A stretch of 64,000 bases of DNA, taken from the NCBI RefSeq assembly GCF_003121845.1, contig NZ_QEWQ01000002.1, positions 62,001-126,000 on the forward strand, in the 5' to 3' direction. Origin of the DNA: Ignatzschineria ureiclastica (GTDB lineage Bacteria > Pseudomonadota > Gammaproteobacteria > Cardiobacteriales > Wohlfahrtiimonadaceae). The translations under genes were made by a program, and so were the position numbers. The notes beneath the pieces were generated by a model, which searched no databases, was not told the DNA's origin, and saw nothing but the letters and a program-made list of their open reading frames with translations. Below, piece by piece: positions 56,686 to 64,000 of this stretch (the stretch's first letter is position 1; each line of letters opens with the position of its first letter).

Positions 56686-56973
56686 TTACCCGTCTGCTGT
56701 TGATTGATGGGCTTCAATGTAGGCAATCTTTTGAGCTCTTGTGAGCTTTTTGAAAGCATACTCTTGTTGCATGGCCGCTTGTTTTGTCGAAAAAATTTCG
56801 TAGTAACAGAGGCGTACCGGACGGCGAGCAGGGACTTTGGTATATTTTGCGCCTTTGCCGGCATTATGGGTCGCAATACGTTGCTCTAATTGAGGAGTAT
56901 AACCGGTATAGAGACTCTGATCATTGCACTCTAATACATAGAAATAGTGCCGCTGCGGATAGGTAATTTTCAT
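56686..56973 (-). CDS. GIY-YIG domain protein, YhbQ type
   Basis: 95 aa. The fold-defining [16 protein letters not shown] start (Tyr at the GIY and YIG positions), the Arg in [15 protein letters not shown] and the Glu in QQEYAFKKL are placed as in UvrC-like single-domain nucleases such as YhbQ. The cellular role is not settled. The start has only a weak ribosome site. Repeat R8 lies just upstream. Confidence 0.9.
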   Translation of the reverse strand: MKITYPQRHYFYVLECNDQSLYTGYTPQLEQRIATHNAGKGAKYTKVPARRPVRLCYYEIFSTKQAAMQQEYAFKKLTRAQKIAYIEAHQSTADG

Positions 56974-57005
56974 CTCAGTCTTCGTTGAATCATTATCATT
57001 GAATC

Positions 57006-57113
57006 AATTTTACTCAACAACACTTGCACAATACCCACTAGAATAGTCCCCTTGCTCTTTATAATCGATGCGCCGGCCTTTTGATAAGCCGATTTTGAAC
57101 TGATCTTACTATA
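57006..57113 (+). repeat. Dispersed MITE-like element, copy R8 (short, 5' end truncated or decayed)
   Basis: CAACACTTGCACAAT, GATGCGCCGGCC and TTGAACTGATCTTACTATA identify the family. The left terminal repeat is missing and the ATGCCGG arm is mutated to ATACCCA, so this looks like an old copy. Confidence 0.78.
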
Positions 57114-57126
57114 TTATGAAATGCTG

Positions 57127-57672
57127 CTAAAGATCTTGATGGCGATAATCGCTGCCTTGTCTGAGAATCTCTACGATTTGTGCACGTAGATTAGCTTCAT
57201 CATAGCGTGGGCGAAGTGGAACATGCAAAATGGGAACTTGCGCTTGATACATCGCTTCATCAACAAAGGCATCCCGTACTTTTCTATGCTGTGCATCATG
57301 TGTACTATCGTCTAATTCAATCACAAGAAGCGGCGCTGTTGTCAGTGGATTTACAAGCACAAAGTCTACATGCTTAGCTGAGATCTTGCTAAAAGCCCCT
57401 TGATAGTCGCTTTTAGCAAGTCCCGGACGTACTTTTAAAATATCGGCAATACGCACTTTTCCAAAGATTTTAACAGGTACACCATGAAGCGCTGTCTCTA
57501 AACTTGAAAGAAATAACTGCTCTGCAGGTGTAAAGAGTGAGGGCGCTGATTTATACCAAGAGACCGGCGTTGGACGATCAATGATGGTTGGCTCTTTCGG
57601 TGCCCATTTGCGTTTAAAATAGATAATAACGCCGGCAATAATGATAACAATAAAGAGTAACTTAAGGAGCAT
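57127..57672 (-). CDS. DUF2726 membrane-anchored protein
   Basis: 181 aa. One N-terminal membrane segment (LLKLLFIVIIIAGVIIYF) and a DUF2726 domain: FTPAEQLFLSSLE, VPVKIFGKVRIADIL, KHVDFVLVNPLTTAPLLVIELDD and the final LRAQIVEIL. The domain's EXK/DxxxELDD layout recalls restriction-endonuclease-like folds, but no function is established. Its start overlaps the slt end by 11 bp, so the two are co-transcribed. GAGGTGA precedes the start. Confidence 0.82.
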   Translation of the reverse strand: MLLKLLFIVIIIAGVIIYFKRKWAPKEPTIIDRPTPVSWYKSAPSLFTPAEQLFLSSLETALHGVPVKIFGKVRIADILKVRPGLAKSDYQGAFSKISAKHVDFVLVNPLTTAPLLVIELDDSTHDAQHRKVRDAFVDEAMYQAQVPILHVPLRPRYDEANLRAQIVEILRQGSDYRHQDL

Positions 57673-59596
57673 TGCTCGTCACCTCGGTTGATGTGGTTGT
57701 ACAGTTGAGATAGTCCCTTAAACGATGTGGCTCTTCCTTAAGCGTGTGATAGATAATAGCATTACTTAAAACATTTTTGACATAGCCACGAGTCTCATAA
57801 AATGGAATAGTTTCAATCCACAGCGCCATATCAACCTCTTGATCGTTATCGGGAAGCCATTTCTTAACATTGTGAGGCCCGGCATTATAGCTTGCGAGCA
57901 TATAAGGGATACATTGACCTACATTATTTTGTAAAGTTTTAAGATAGGTAATGCCATAACGGATATTGGCATCAGGATCATAGAGTGAACTACGCTCCTC
58001 TTCATTCAGCGTTGAAGACATCTTTTCTGCTGTAGGAATGAGTAGTTGCATTAAACCATAAGCGCTTGCGGGTGATTTGGCCTTTTCATGAAAGAGGCTC
58101 TCTTGACGAATTAAGCCTAAAACAATAGGTTCTGTAATAAAATGATCGTTATATTTTTCGATAATCTCTGTATAAGCCACTGGATAACGATAAGGTAACC
58201 CTCCCTCAACTCGAGCTCTTGCCGCAGCTTGTAGCCCTAAATTGTAAAACCCTGCATCAAAGGCTGCAACACTTCCTGCTGCTTGTTCTATTTTATTGCT
58301 ATTTCGAAGCGCTTCCTGCCATTTACTACGACTGAAATACTCTTCATTCACTTTCGCGAGTAATAATGCCATAGAGAAGCGATTATTAAGAGGCACCACT
58401 TGCGGTTTCATCTTCTCAGCAGAGATGGCTTGAATAGTTTCATATTTATGATGAAGCTCATCAGCCGCTAGAAAACCATAGAACGTGGGTTCATTTTGGA
58501 TCTGTTCATAATGGTATTTTGCTTGCTCATGATCTCCGACAGCATCATAACTGCGTGCTAACCAATACTGCCAAACATCTTCTTTTTGAGCTTCTGGTGA
58601 GAGATTTGAGAGTAGGGCTAGGGCGATAGGGTAATTCCCCTCTTTCGCAGCTAAACGGAATCCCCATTGCAAGACTTGATCATCTCGTTCATCACTTGGG
58701 ATCTCAAGGATTTTATCGAGCGGTGCGACAACATCGCTTCGACCCGCTTGGAATACGGCAATACGATTACGCAGGGTAATATAATCCTCTTTTGAGAGGA
58801 GATTATGTGCATGAGCAAATTCGAGTCCCTTTTCCGCTTGTAGCGAATTTTGACTTGACCATTTTTGCAATACTTTCGCATAGAGATTTTCTCCCTCAGG
58901 GTAGAAGACTTCCATGTTCAATAGGTCGCTCGGTGATTCTAGTAAGTTGATAAAGTACTCATAGTAAGCCTGTTTCTCCTCCGGTAAGGAGGGGAGAAGC
59001 TCTTTTGCTTTACTGAGTCGGCCAGCTTGTAGTAATTTCTCAATCTTATCTTTGACGAGTCCGCTATCTTGATTTTTCTCTAGCCAAAATTTCTCCACAA
59101 CAGCACATCCCGAAGGGAGTTGTAATTGTGCAACCCACTCTTGTTCAAACTCATTCAGATCTAAAATCGATTGTTGTAATTGCGCATTATAGAGATAACA
59201 GCGAAGCCCTAAGGTATTGGCAAATTGCGCATTATCGAGGATAAATTGCGAGTGTTTCTTGCGCTCTTGATCTTTGAAAAGTACCAGTTTAAGTGTATTC
59301 GCAAAAGGTTCATTCGCATAGCGATCGGCAAAGTCTAACACTTCTTGAGGATCGCTATCATCGATTCGTTCTTGGTAATAGTAAAACTCAAGATAGGGCA
59401 GAAGCGTGGATTCGCTCAGTTTGTCTCGGTAGAGTTGGTATTGATCCCAATCTTTTTTAATAATGGCTTTTTTACCGGCCACAAACCATTGATCTTCACT
59501 CTCTTCAAGTGCGAAGCTCATAGTCGGTGTGCTTAACAGTAGCAGAAGCATCACTGATTTGGTAAATAAAGGGATTTTTCTAAACAGAGGAATCAT
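57662..59596 (-). CDS. slt: Soluble lytic murein transglycosylase
   Basis: 644-aa periplasmic Slt70-type enzyme. Signal peptide (SVMLLLLLSTPTMSFA), a long helical superhelix (about 30-470) and the C-terminal catalytic domain with the essential Glu near residue 498 in LIRQESLF, followed by SAYGLMQLLIPTA and YMLASYNAGPHNV. It releases 1,6-anhydro-muropeptides from peptidoglycan. Together with the MltD-like gene at 9 kb it gives two GH23 enzymes in the window. Confidence 0.94.
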   Translation of the reverse strand: MIPLFRKIPLFTKSVMLLLLLSTPTMSFALEESEDQWFVAGKKAIIKKDWDQYQLYRDKLSESTLLPYLEFYYYQERIDDSDPQEVLDFADRYANEPFANTLKLVLFKDQERKKHSQFILDNAQFANTLGLRCYLYNAQLQQSILDLNEFEQEWVAQLQLPSGCAVVEKFWLEKNQDSGLVKDKIEKLLQAGRLSKAKELLPSLPEEKQAYYEYFINLLESPSDLLNMEVFYPEGENLYAKVLQKWSSQNSLQAEKGLEFAHAHNLLSKEDYITLRNRIAVFQAGRSDVVAPLDKILEIPSDERDDQVLQWGFRLAAKEGNYPIALALLSNLSPEAQKEDVWQYWLARSYDAVGDHEQAKYHYEQIQNEPTFYGFLAADELHHKYETIQAISAEKMKPQVVPLNNRFSMALLLAKVNEEYFSRSKWQEALRNSNKIEQAAGSVAAFDAGFYNLGLQAAARARVEGGLPYRYPVAYTEIIEKYNDHFITEPIVLGLIRQESLFHEKAKSPASAYGLMQLLIPTAEKMSSTLNEEERSSLYDPDANIRYGITYLKTLQNNVGQCIPYMLASYNAGPHNVKKWLPDNDQEVDMALWIETIPFYETRGYVKNVLSNAIIYHTLKEEPHRLRDYLNCTTTSTEVTSNAP

Positions 59597-59904
59597 ATAT
59601 ATCTCGTCTCTTTACAAATGGTGTAAAAGGGAATGAAGGTTCTATTATCCTTTAAATGGGCAGAATTTTAAACAAATAATCGTAACTTACTGATTATATT
59701 ATAGTACGAAAGATCGTTAAAATGGGAATTATCAGGGAGATCAGGGGAGCGTAATGGCGTGAGAAAATGAGAAATTTTCAATAAATGTCAAAAATAGTAT
59801 AGGCGTAATGAGAAGTACTTTTCCTTAGTGAGTATTGTTTATATAAACTCTTGAGAAGAGGCTACTCATCTGCTTATTAGTGCTATTAGCCTGCGAAGAT
59901 CTAT

Positions 59905-60079
59905 TGATAGTAATATGGGTTCAAAATAAGCTTATTTAAATGCCGGCACAATAGCTGATAGAGGCAAGGAAGCGGTTCTATTCGGTATCTTGCAAGTGTT
60001 GGTAAGTTAGGTTTGACGTTCTTTTAAAATCCCGCAATAGCTGTTTAAAAGCCATTTTTCTTAAACCCAATTTACTATA
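59905..60079 (-). repeat. Dispersed MITE-like element, copy R9 (long form)
   Basis: On the plus strand it runs from TGATAGTAATATGGGTTCAA to AAACCCAATTTACTATA, 175 bp, with TTATTTAAATGCCGGC and the long-form segment. It lies within the 577-bp gap between slt and upp; the rest (59600-59900) is AT-rich with no gene. Confidence 0.9.
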
Positions 60080-60088
60080 TCAATAGAA

Positions 60089-60137
60089 GCTTGAATCAAT
60101 CGACGGTTTAATAATGTTAAAGAGGATTGATTCAAGC
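60089..60137 (-). terminator. Hairpin after upp, probable terminator
   Basis: GCTTGAATCAATC / GATTGATTCAAGC is a perfect 13-bp stem with a 23-nt loop, directly downstream of the upp stop on the minus strand. There is no clear T-run. Confidence 0.6.
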
Positions 60138-60173
60138 GTTATGTATTCAAACGAGGGATAAGCGTGTTTAGAT

Positions 60174-60806
60174 CTACTCTACAGTACCAAAAATCTTATC
60201 GCCGGCATCGCCTAGACCCGGAAGAATATAAGCATCTTCATTAAGGCCTTGATCTACAGAGGCGGTGTAGATATCCACATCAGGATGGTTCTCATGGAGT
60301 TTCGCAATTCCCTCAGGTGCTGCCACTAAAAAGAGGGCTTTGATATGTTTACAACCCGCCTTTTTTAGTAGATCGATGGTTGCAATGGCTGTGCCGCCGG
60401 TGGCAAGCATAGGATCGATAATGAGCGCTGTTCGATCTTCCATGTGTGTGGTCAGCTTTTGATAATAAGCCCGAGGTTCTAATGTTTCATGATCACGTTC
60501 AAATCCAACAACAGAGACTCTTGCTCCAGGGATCAGCTCTAAAACACCTTGCTGCATACCAATACCGGCCCGAAGAATCGGGACGATCGTGATTTTTTTA
60601 CCTTTAATCTGTTCAACTTCAACATCACCGGCCCAGCCTTGAATAGTGCGTTTTTCAGTTTCTAAATCTTTAGTCGCTTCATACGCTAATAATTGTGCTA
60701 TTTCAGACGCAAGCTCTCTAAAATCTTTAGTAGAGATCTCTGCTTTACGCATCTTGCCGATCTTATGGACGACAAGAGGATGTTTAATTTCAAATACTTG
60801 TTTCAT
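60174..60806 (-). CDS. upp: Uracil phosphoribosyltransferase
   Basis: 210-aa salvage enzyme making UMP from uracil and [27 protein letters not shown], the PRPP loop [15 protein letters not shown] (about residue 130) and the uracil-binding [16 protein letters not shown] end are all typical. AAGGAG precedes the start. Length is within two residues of E. coli Upp. Confidence 0.97.
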   Translation of the reverse strand: MKQVFEIKHPLVVHKIGKMRKAEISTKDFRELASEIAQLLAYEATKDLETEKRTIQGWAGDVEVEQIKGKKITIVPILRAGIGMQQGVLELIPGARVSVVGFERDHETLEPRAYYQKLTTHMEDRTALIIDPMLATGGTAIATIDLLKKAGCKHIKALFLVAAPEGIAKLHENHPDVDIYTASVDQGLNEDAYILPGLGDAGDKIFGTVE

Positions 60807-60969
60807 GGTTGACTCCTTACCACTAATGACTGACCGATATCTTTAGAATAGATATTTGAGGCTATTATAGCGAGGTATTGATGTGATGTGTTATAGATTC
60901 TCATGTAATTTGTTGCGCAAACTATCGTAGCACTTTGAAATATGCTCATTATTTACTCAGGGATATAAT

Positions 60970-60997
60970 AAAAGACCCATTTTGCAATGGGTCTTTT
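60970..60997. terminator. Terminator after grxD
   Basis: AAAAGACCCATT / AATGGGTCTTTT, a perfect 12-bp stem with a TTGC loop, works on either strand. It ends grxD on the minus strand before upp. Confidence 0.92.
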
Positions 60998-61088
60998 GAG
61001 AATCTTTTAAAATGTGATATTTGTGATACTCAATGAAGCAGTTACGAATATCGACTATCACATGATCACAGGTTCTTATTGTAGATTC

Positions 61089-61421
61089 TTATTTTTGATT
61101 TTCGATAGCATCGTTCATCATCTGCTTGAGTTCGTTGCGCTCAGCTAATTCTAAAACGATATCGCATCCGCCGACTAATTCGCCACCGATGTAGATTTGT
61201 GGGAATGTAGGCCATTCTGCATATTTAGGTAAAAATTCAAAAATAGCAGGATCATCCATCACATTTACGAATGAGAAAGGAAGACCTGTGTCTGCTAATG
61301 CTTGCGCTGCACGGCTTGAGAAGCCACACATTGGGAATTGTGGGCTACCTTTCATATAGATCACCACAGGATTTTCTGTAACTTGGCGATGAATTTTGTC
61401 GAGTGTTGCTTGTTCAGTCAT
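61089..61421 (-). CDS. grxD: Monothiol glutaredoxin GrxD
   Basis: 110 aa with the CGFS active site at MCGFSS (about residue 32), WPTFPQIYIGGELVGGCDI and a short helical end. GrxD-type proteins carry [2Fe-2S] clusters with glutathione and pass them to Fe-S targets. AGGAG precedes the start. Single gene between terminators. Confidence 0.97.
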   Translation of the reverse strand: MTEQATLDKIHRQVTENPVVIYMKGSPQFPMCGFSSRAAQALADTGLPFSFVNVMDDPAIFEFLPKYAEWPTFPQIYIGGELVGGCDIVLELAERNELKQMMNDAIENQK

Positions 61422-61602
61422 TGTTATGTACTCCTAGTTAAAATACGAGGCTATTTTAGCAGTTATTGATAAAAGGTGCAGATTATCGCCGAAGTTTGAT
61501 CGAGATCGTGATACTACACATTCTTTTATGATATAGGACTTAATAGGGATGTTTCTCTCAATATTCAAGTCATAAGGAGATGTAAGAGGGTGAAACCTGA
61601 AT

Positions 61603-62874
61603 TTATGAAGTCCGAATTTCACCATGCCCTAAAACAATATATTTTTGAGAAGTTAATCCTTCTAATCCCACAGGACCACGCACATGAATTTTATCGGTTG
61701 AGATTCCAATCTCGGCGCCAAGGCCAAATTCAAAACCATCGCAGAAGCGGGAAGATGCATTGATCATGACACAAGCAGAATCCACTGCACGGAGGAAGTA
61801 GGTGGCTTTACTGTAATTCTCGGTCAAAATGACATCTGTATGATGAGAGCCATAATGATTAATATGAGTGATCGCTTCTTCCATCGATTTCACTACTTTA
61901 ATGGCGATAATCGGTGCTAAATATTCTGTATGCCAATCCTCTTCTATGGCGATAATCGCTGGAATATTATGCTCTTTGAGAAGTGTTAGGGCTCGATTAC
62001 AAGCACGTACTTCAACGCCTTTCTCCACAAGTATTGTCGCCATTTCCGGCAGAAAAGGCTTGAGGATCTTCTCATGAATCAGCAGTGTCTCTAGAGTGTT
62101 ACAAGGTGCATATCGCTGTGTTTTAGCATTATCGACTACGCGCCAAGCTTTTTCTAAATCAGCTTCATTATCCACATAAGTATGACAAATACCATCAAGA
62201 TGCTTGATTACCGGCACAGTAGCTTTGGCATTAATTCGTTCAACAAGGGATTTTCCACCTCGAGGAATGATCACATCAATATATTGATTAGAGGTAATCA
62301 TGAGATCTACGATTGCCCGATCAGTCGTATTAATCACTTGTACTGCTTCCGCCGGTAATCCCACTTTTTCAAGCGCTTTAGCGAGCAGAGTCGCTAAATA
62401 TTGATTAGTATGAAAGGCTTCAGAGCCTCCTCGTAAAATCGCCGCATTCCCCGATTTCAAGCAAAGTGCCGCTGCATCAATGGTCACATTAGGGCGAGAT
62501 TCATAGATAATGCCAATCACCCCTAATGGTACTCGCATTTTTCCTACTTGAATGCCAGAAGGGCGTACTTTAATATCGGTCATTTCACCGACAGGATCAG
62601 GGAGCGCAATCATCTCTTTAACTCCCTCTGCCATTGCTTCAATGCGGCTAGTCGTCAATTGCAGTCGATCGATAAATGCCGCATCCAATTGTGCTGTTTT
62701 GGCAGCTTCAATATCTTGCCGATTTGCCGCCTCGATTTCAGCACTATGGCTGATAATCTCATCATAGAGTGCTTGGAGCAGATCATTTTTTTGCCCAGAA
62801 TTAGCAAGGAGTAATTTTTCTGAGGCACTGCGAGCCTTTTGACCGAGTTCGTTCCAGTAATCTGTTATCGACAT
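61603..62874 (-). CDS. proA: Gamma-glutamyl phosphate reductase
   Basis: 423-aa NADPH enzyme of proline synthesis. The aldehyde-dehydrogenase fold shows [28 protein letters not shown], the catalytic-Cys segment [14 protein letters not shown] (about residue 250) and the C-terminal [26 protein letters not shown]. proB is not adjacent. AAGGAAG precedes the start. Confidence 0.97.
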   Translation of the reverse strand: MSITDYWNELGQKARSASEKLLLANSGQKNDLLQALYDEIISHSAEIEAANRQDIEAAKTAQLDAAFIDRLQLTTSRIEAMAEGVKEMIALPDPVGEMTDIKVRPSGIQVGKMRVPLGVIGIIYESRPNVTIDAAALCLKSGNAAILRGGSEAFHTNQYLATLLAKALEKVGLPAEAVQVINTTDRAIVDLMITSNQYIDVIIPRGGKSLVERINAKATVPVIKHLDGICHTYVDNEADLEKAWRVVDNAKTQRYAPCNTLETLLIHEKILKPFLPEMATILVEKGVEVRACNRALTLLKEHNIPAIIAIEEDWHTEYLAPIIAIKVVKSMEEAITHINHYGSHHTDVILTENYSKATYFLRAVDSACVMINASSRFCDGFEFGLGAEIGISTDKIHVRGPVGLEGLTSQKYIVLGHGEIRTS

Positions 62875-62940
62875 AAGGACTTCCTTTATTAAGATGTAAT
62901 AGAGTCGTAGTATGATACAAAATTGTGAAATAACAAGTGG

Positions 62941-63909
62941 TTACACAAGCGTTTTATCGCCGGCATGATAACTTGAGCGTACCATAGGACCAATATGCGC
63001 AAGCTTAAAGCCTAGCTTATACGCCGTATCTTCATACATCTTAAATGTTTCTGGTGTGACGTAGCGCTCAACTGCTAGATGGCCACCGGATGGTTGGAGG
63101 TATTGCCCGATGGTGATCATCTCAATATCGTGTGCTCGCATCATCTCCATCACTTCGATCATCTCTTCATCACTTTCGCCGACACCGACCATGAGCCCAG
63201 ATTTTGTGGGGACTTCAGGATTACGAGCTTTGAATTTTTTGAGCAGTTCAAGCGAATGCATATAATCTGCACCGGGGCGAACTTGCTTATAGAGTCTTGG
63301 TACCGTTTCCATATTGTGATTAAGAACATCTGGCGGTGTTTCCGTTAAGATATCGATCGCGATATCCATACGTCCGCGGAAATCGGGTACTAGAATCTCA
63401 ATTTTGGTCTTTGGCGAAACTGCCCGAATCTCCCGAATACAATCGGCAAAGTGACCGGCGCCACCATCACGTAGATCATCCCGATCCACAGAAGTAATGA
63501 CGACATAATCTAAATTGAGAAGCTTGACTGATTGCGCGAGGCGTTTCGGTTCTTCGCTATCAAGTGGATTAGGACGACCGTGAGCCACATCACAAAATGG
63601 GCAGCGGCGGGTACAGATATCGCCCATAATCATAAAGGTGGCAGTACCTTGATTGAAACACTCACCAATATTTGGGCAAGCCGCTTCTTCGCAAACCGAG
63701 TGTAATTTATGCTCCCGTAACATCGCAGTAATTTCATCGAAGCGCTTGCCTGATGGAATCTTCGCCCGAATCCATTTAGGTTTCGGTATCCGCTCCTCTT
63801 TCGGTACAGAGATTACTTTAATCGGGATTCGCGCAGTTTTATCGGCACCACGAAGTTTTTCCCCTTGAGCTAATCGGCCTTGTTTTTGTTCAGTTGTCGT
63901 TGTTGTCAT
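62941..63909 (-). CDS. lipA: Lipoyl synthase
   Basis: 322-aa radical-SAM enzyme that inserts two sulphurs into octanoyl groups. The auxiliary-cluster CX4CX5C motif ([12 protein letters not shown]) at about residue 78 and the SAM-cluster CX3CX2C (CTRRCPFC) at about 98 are intact, as is the RSSYHA serine end. lipB would be expected upstream but lies outside the window. TAGGG precedes the start. Upstream at the window edge another minus-strand gene appears to end. Confidence 0.97.
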   Translation of the reverse strand: MTTTTTEQKQGRLAQGEKLRGADKTARIPIKVISVPKEERIPKPKWIRAKIPSGKRFDEITAMLREHKLHSVCEEAACPNIGECFNQGTATFMIMGDICTRRCPFCDVAHGRPNPLDSEEPKRLAQSVKLLNLDYVVITSVDRDDLRDGGAGHFADCIREIRAVSPKTKIEILVPDFRGRMDIAIDILTETPPDVLNHNMETVPRLYKQVRPGADYMHSLELLKKFKARNPEVPTKSGLMVGVGESDEEMIEVMEMMRAHDIEMITIGQYLQPSGGHLAVERYVTPETFKMYEDTAYKLGFKLAHIGPMVRSSYHAGDKTLV

Positions 63910-63968
63910 TTTACTTAAGCCCTACCTATTATCAATTGTCAAACAGTATAGCAGGGAACGATTGATTG

Positions 63969-64000
63969 TTAAGCGATCAACTTCTTTAATCGCTTTGAAT
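63969..64000 (-). CDS. Possible end of an unidentified minus-strand gene (partial)
   Basis: A frame reading SKRLKKLIA and a stop (TAA complement at 63969-63971) runs off the window edge. Ten codons are too few to identify a family; in many gammaproteobacteria lipB or ybeD precedes lipA. Confidence 0.2.
   Translation of the reverse strand, partial: SKRLKKLIA

Overview
The window looks like an ordinary stretch of chromosome from an AT-rich gammaproteobacterium. Housekeeping neighbourhoods (aroQ-accB-accC, yebC-ruvC-ruvA, lipA, proA, upp, grxD, slt) and the proteins' resemblance to E. coli and Pseudomonas families support this. The mix of a full hut pathway, tetronate catabolism, a TrpXYZ-type importer and pyruvate formate-lyase would fit a Cardiobacteriales-type organism such as Ignatzschineria or Wohlfahrtiimonas, but that placement is inference from gene content only. 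No prophage, complete insertion sequence, CRISPR array, rRNA or tRNA gene was seen.

Layout. 1-4.2 kb: end of a GntP-type permease, then ltnD-otnK-otnC-otnI, which turns L-threonate or D-erythronate into DHAP. 4.2-6.4 kb: an exported alkaline phosphatase bracketed by two copies of a dispersed repeat. 6.4-10 kb: accC, accB and aroQ (minus strand) and a lytic transglycosylase. 10-16.5 kb: a minus-strand operon for a Tat-exported molybdenum hydroxylase with a [2Fe-2S] subunit, a tri-haem cytochrome c and two cofactor-handling proteins (MocA-like, XdhC-like). 16.9-27.7 kb: a YnaI-type mechanosensitive channel, then hutC divergent from hutU, hutI, hutG, hutH and a ProY/HutT-type permease. 28-32 kb: ahpD, a thioesterase, glpD. 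31.8-35.2 kb: a TrpR-family repressor and a probable tryptophan ABC importer. 35.4-40.7 kb: a SprT-like protein, ttcA, pflB, pflA. 41-43.6 kb: an XpaC/TelA pair. 44.1-50 kb: ugpB-A-E-C and ugpQ. 50.3-56.6 kb: a DUF2892 protein, an orphan MetI-like membrane protein, lysO, yebC-ruvC-ruvA, mutT, cinA. 56.7-64 kb: a GIY-YIG protein, a DUF2726 protein, slt, upp, grxD, proA, lipA.

Metabolic threads. Several modules meet at triose and glycerol phosphates: the tetronate pathway yields DHAP, ugpBAEC-ugpQ imports and hydrolyses glycerophosphodiesters to glycerol-3-phosphate, and GlpD oxidises that to DHAP. The hut genes supply glutamate and formamide from histidine. PflB/PflA give the cell an anaerobic pyruvate route.

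The most unusual content lies between the genes. (1) Nine copies of a 110-185 bp element, with TATAGTAA-type imperfect terminal inverted repeats ending in TA and an internal ATGCCGG/CCGGCAT dyad, resemble a Correia-like MITE family. Pairs of closely matching copies bracket whole gene modules (phoA; xpaC-telA). (2) An 18-bp palindrome that resembles the trp operator is shared by the trpX promoter, next to the trpR-family gene, and the hutC-hutU intergenic region. (3) Short degenerate tandem duplications of 12-16 bp recur in many intergenic regions and in at least two coding sequences.
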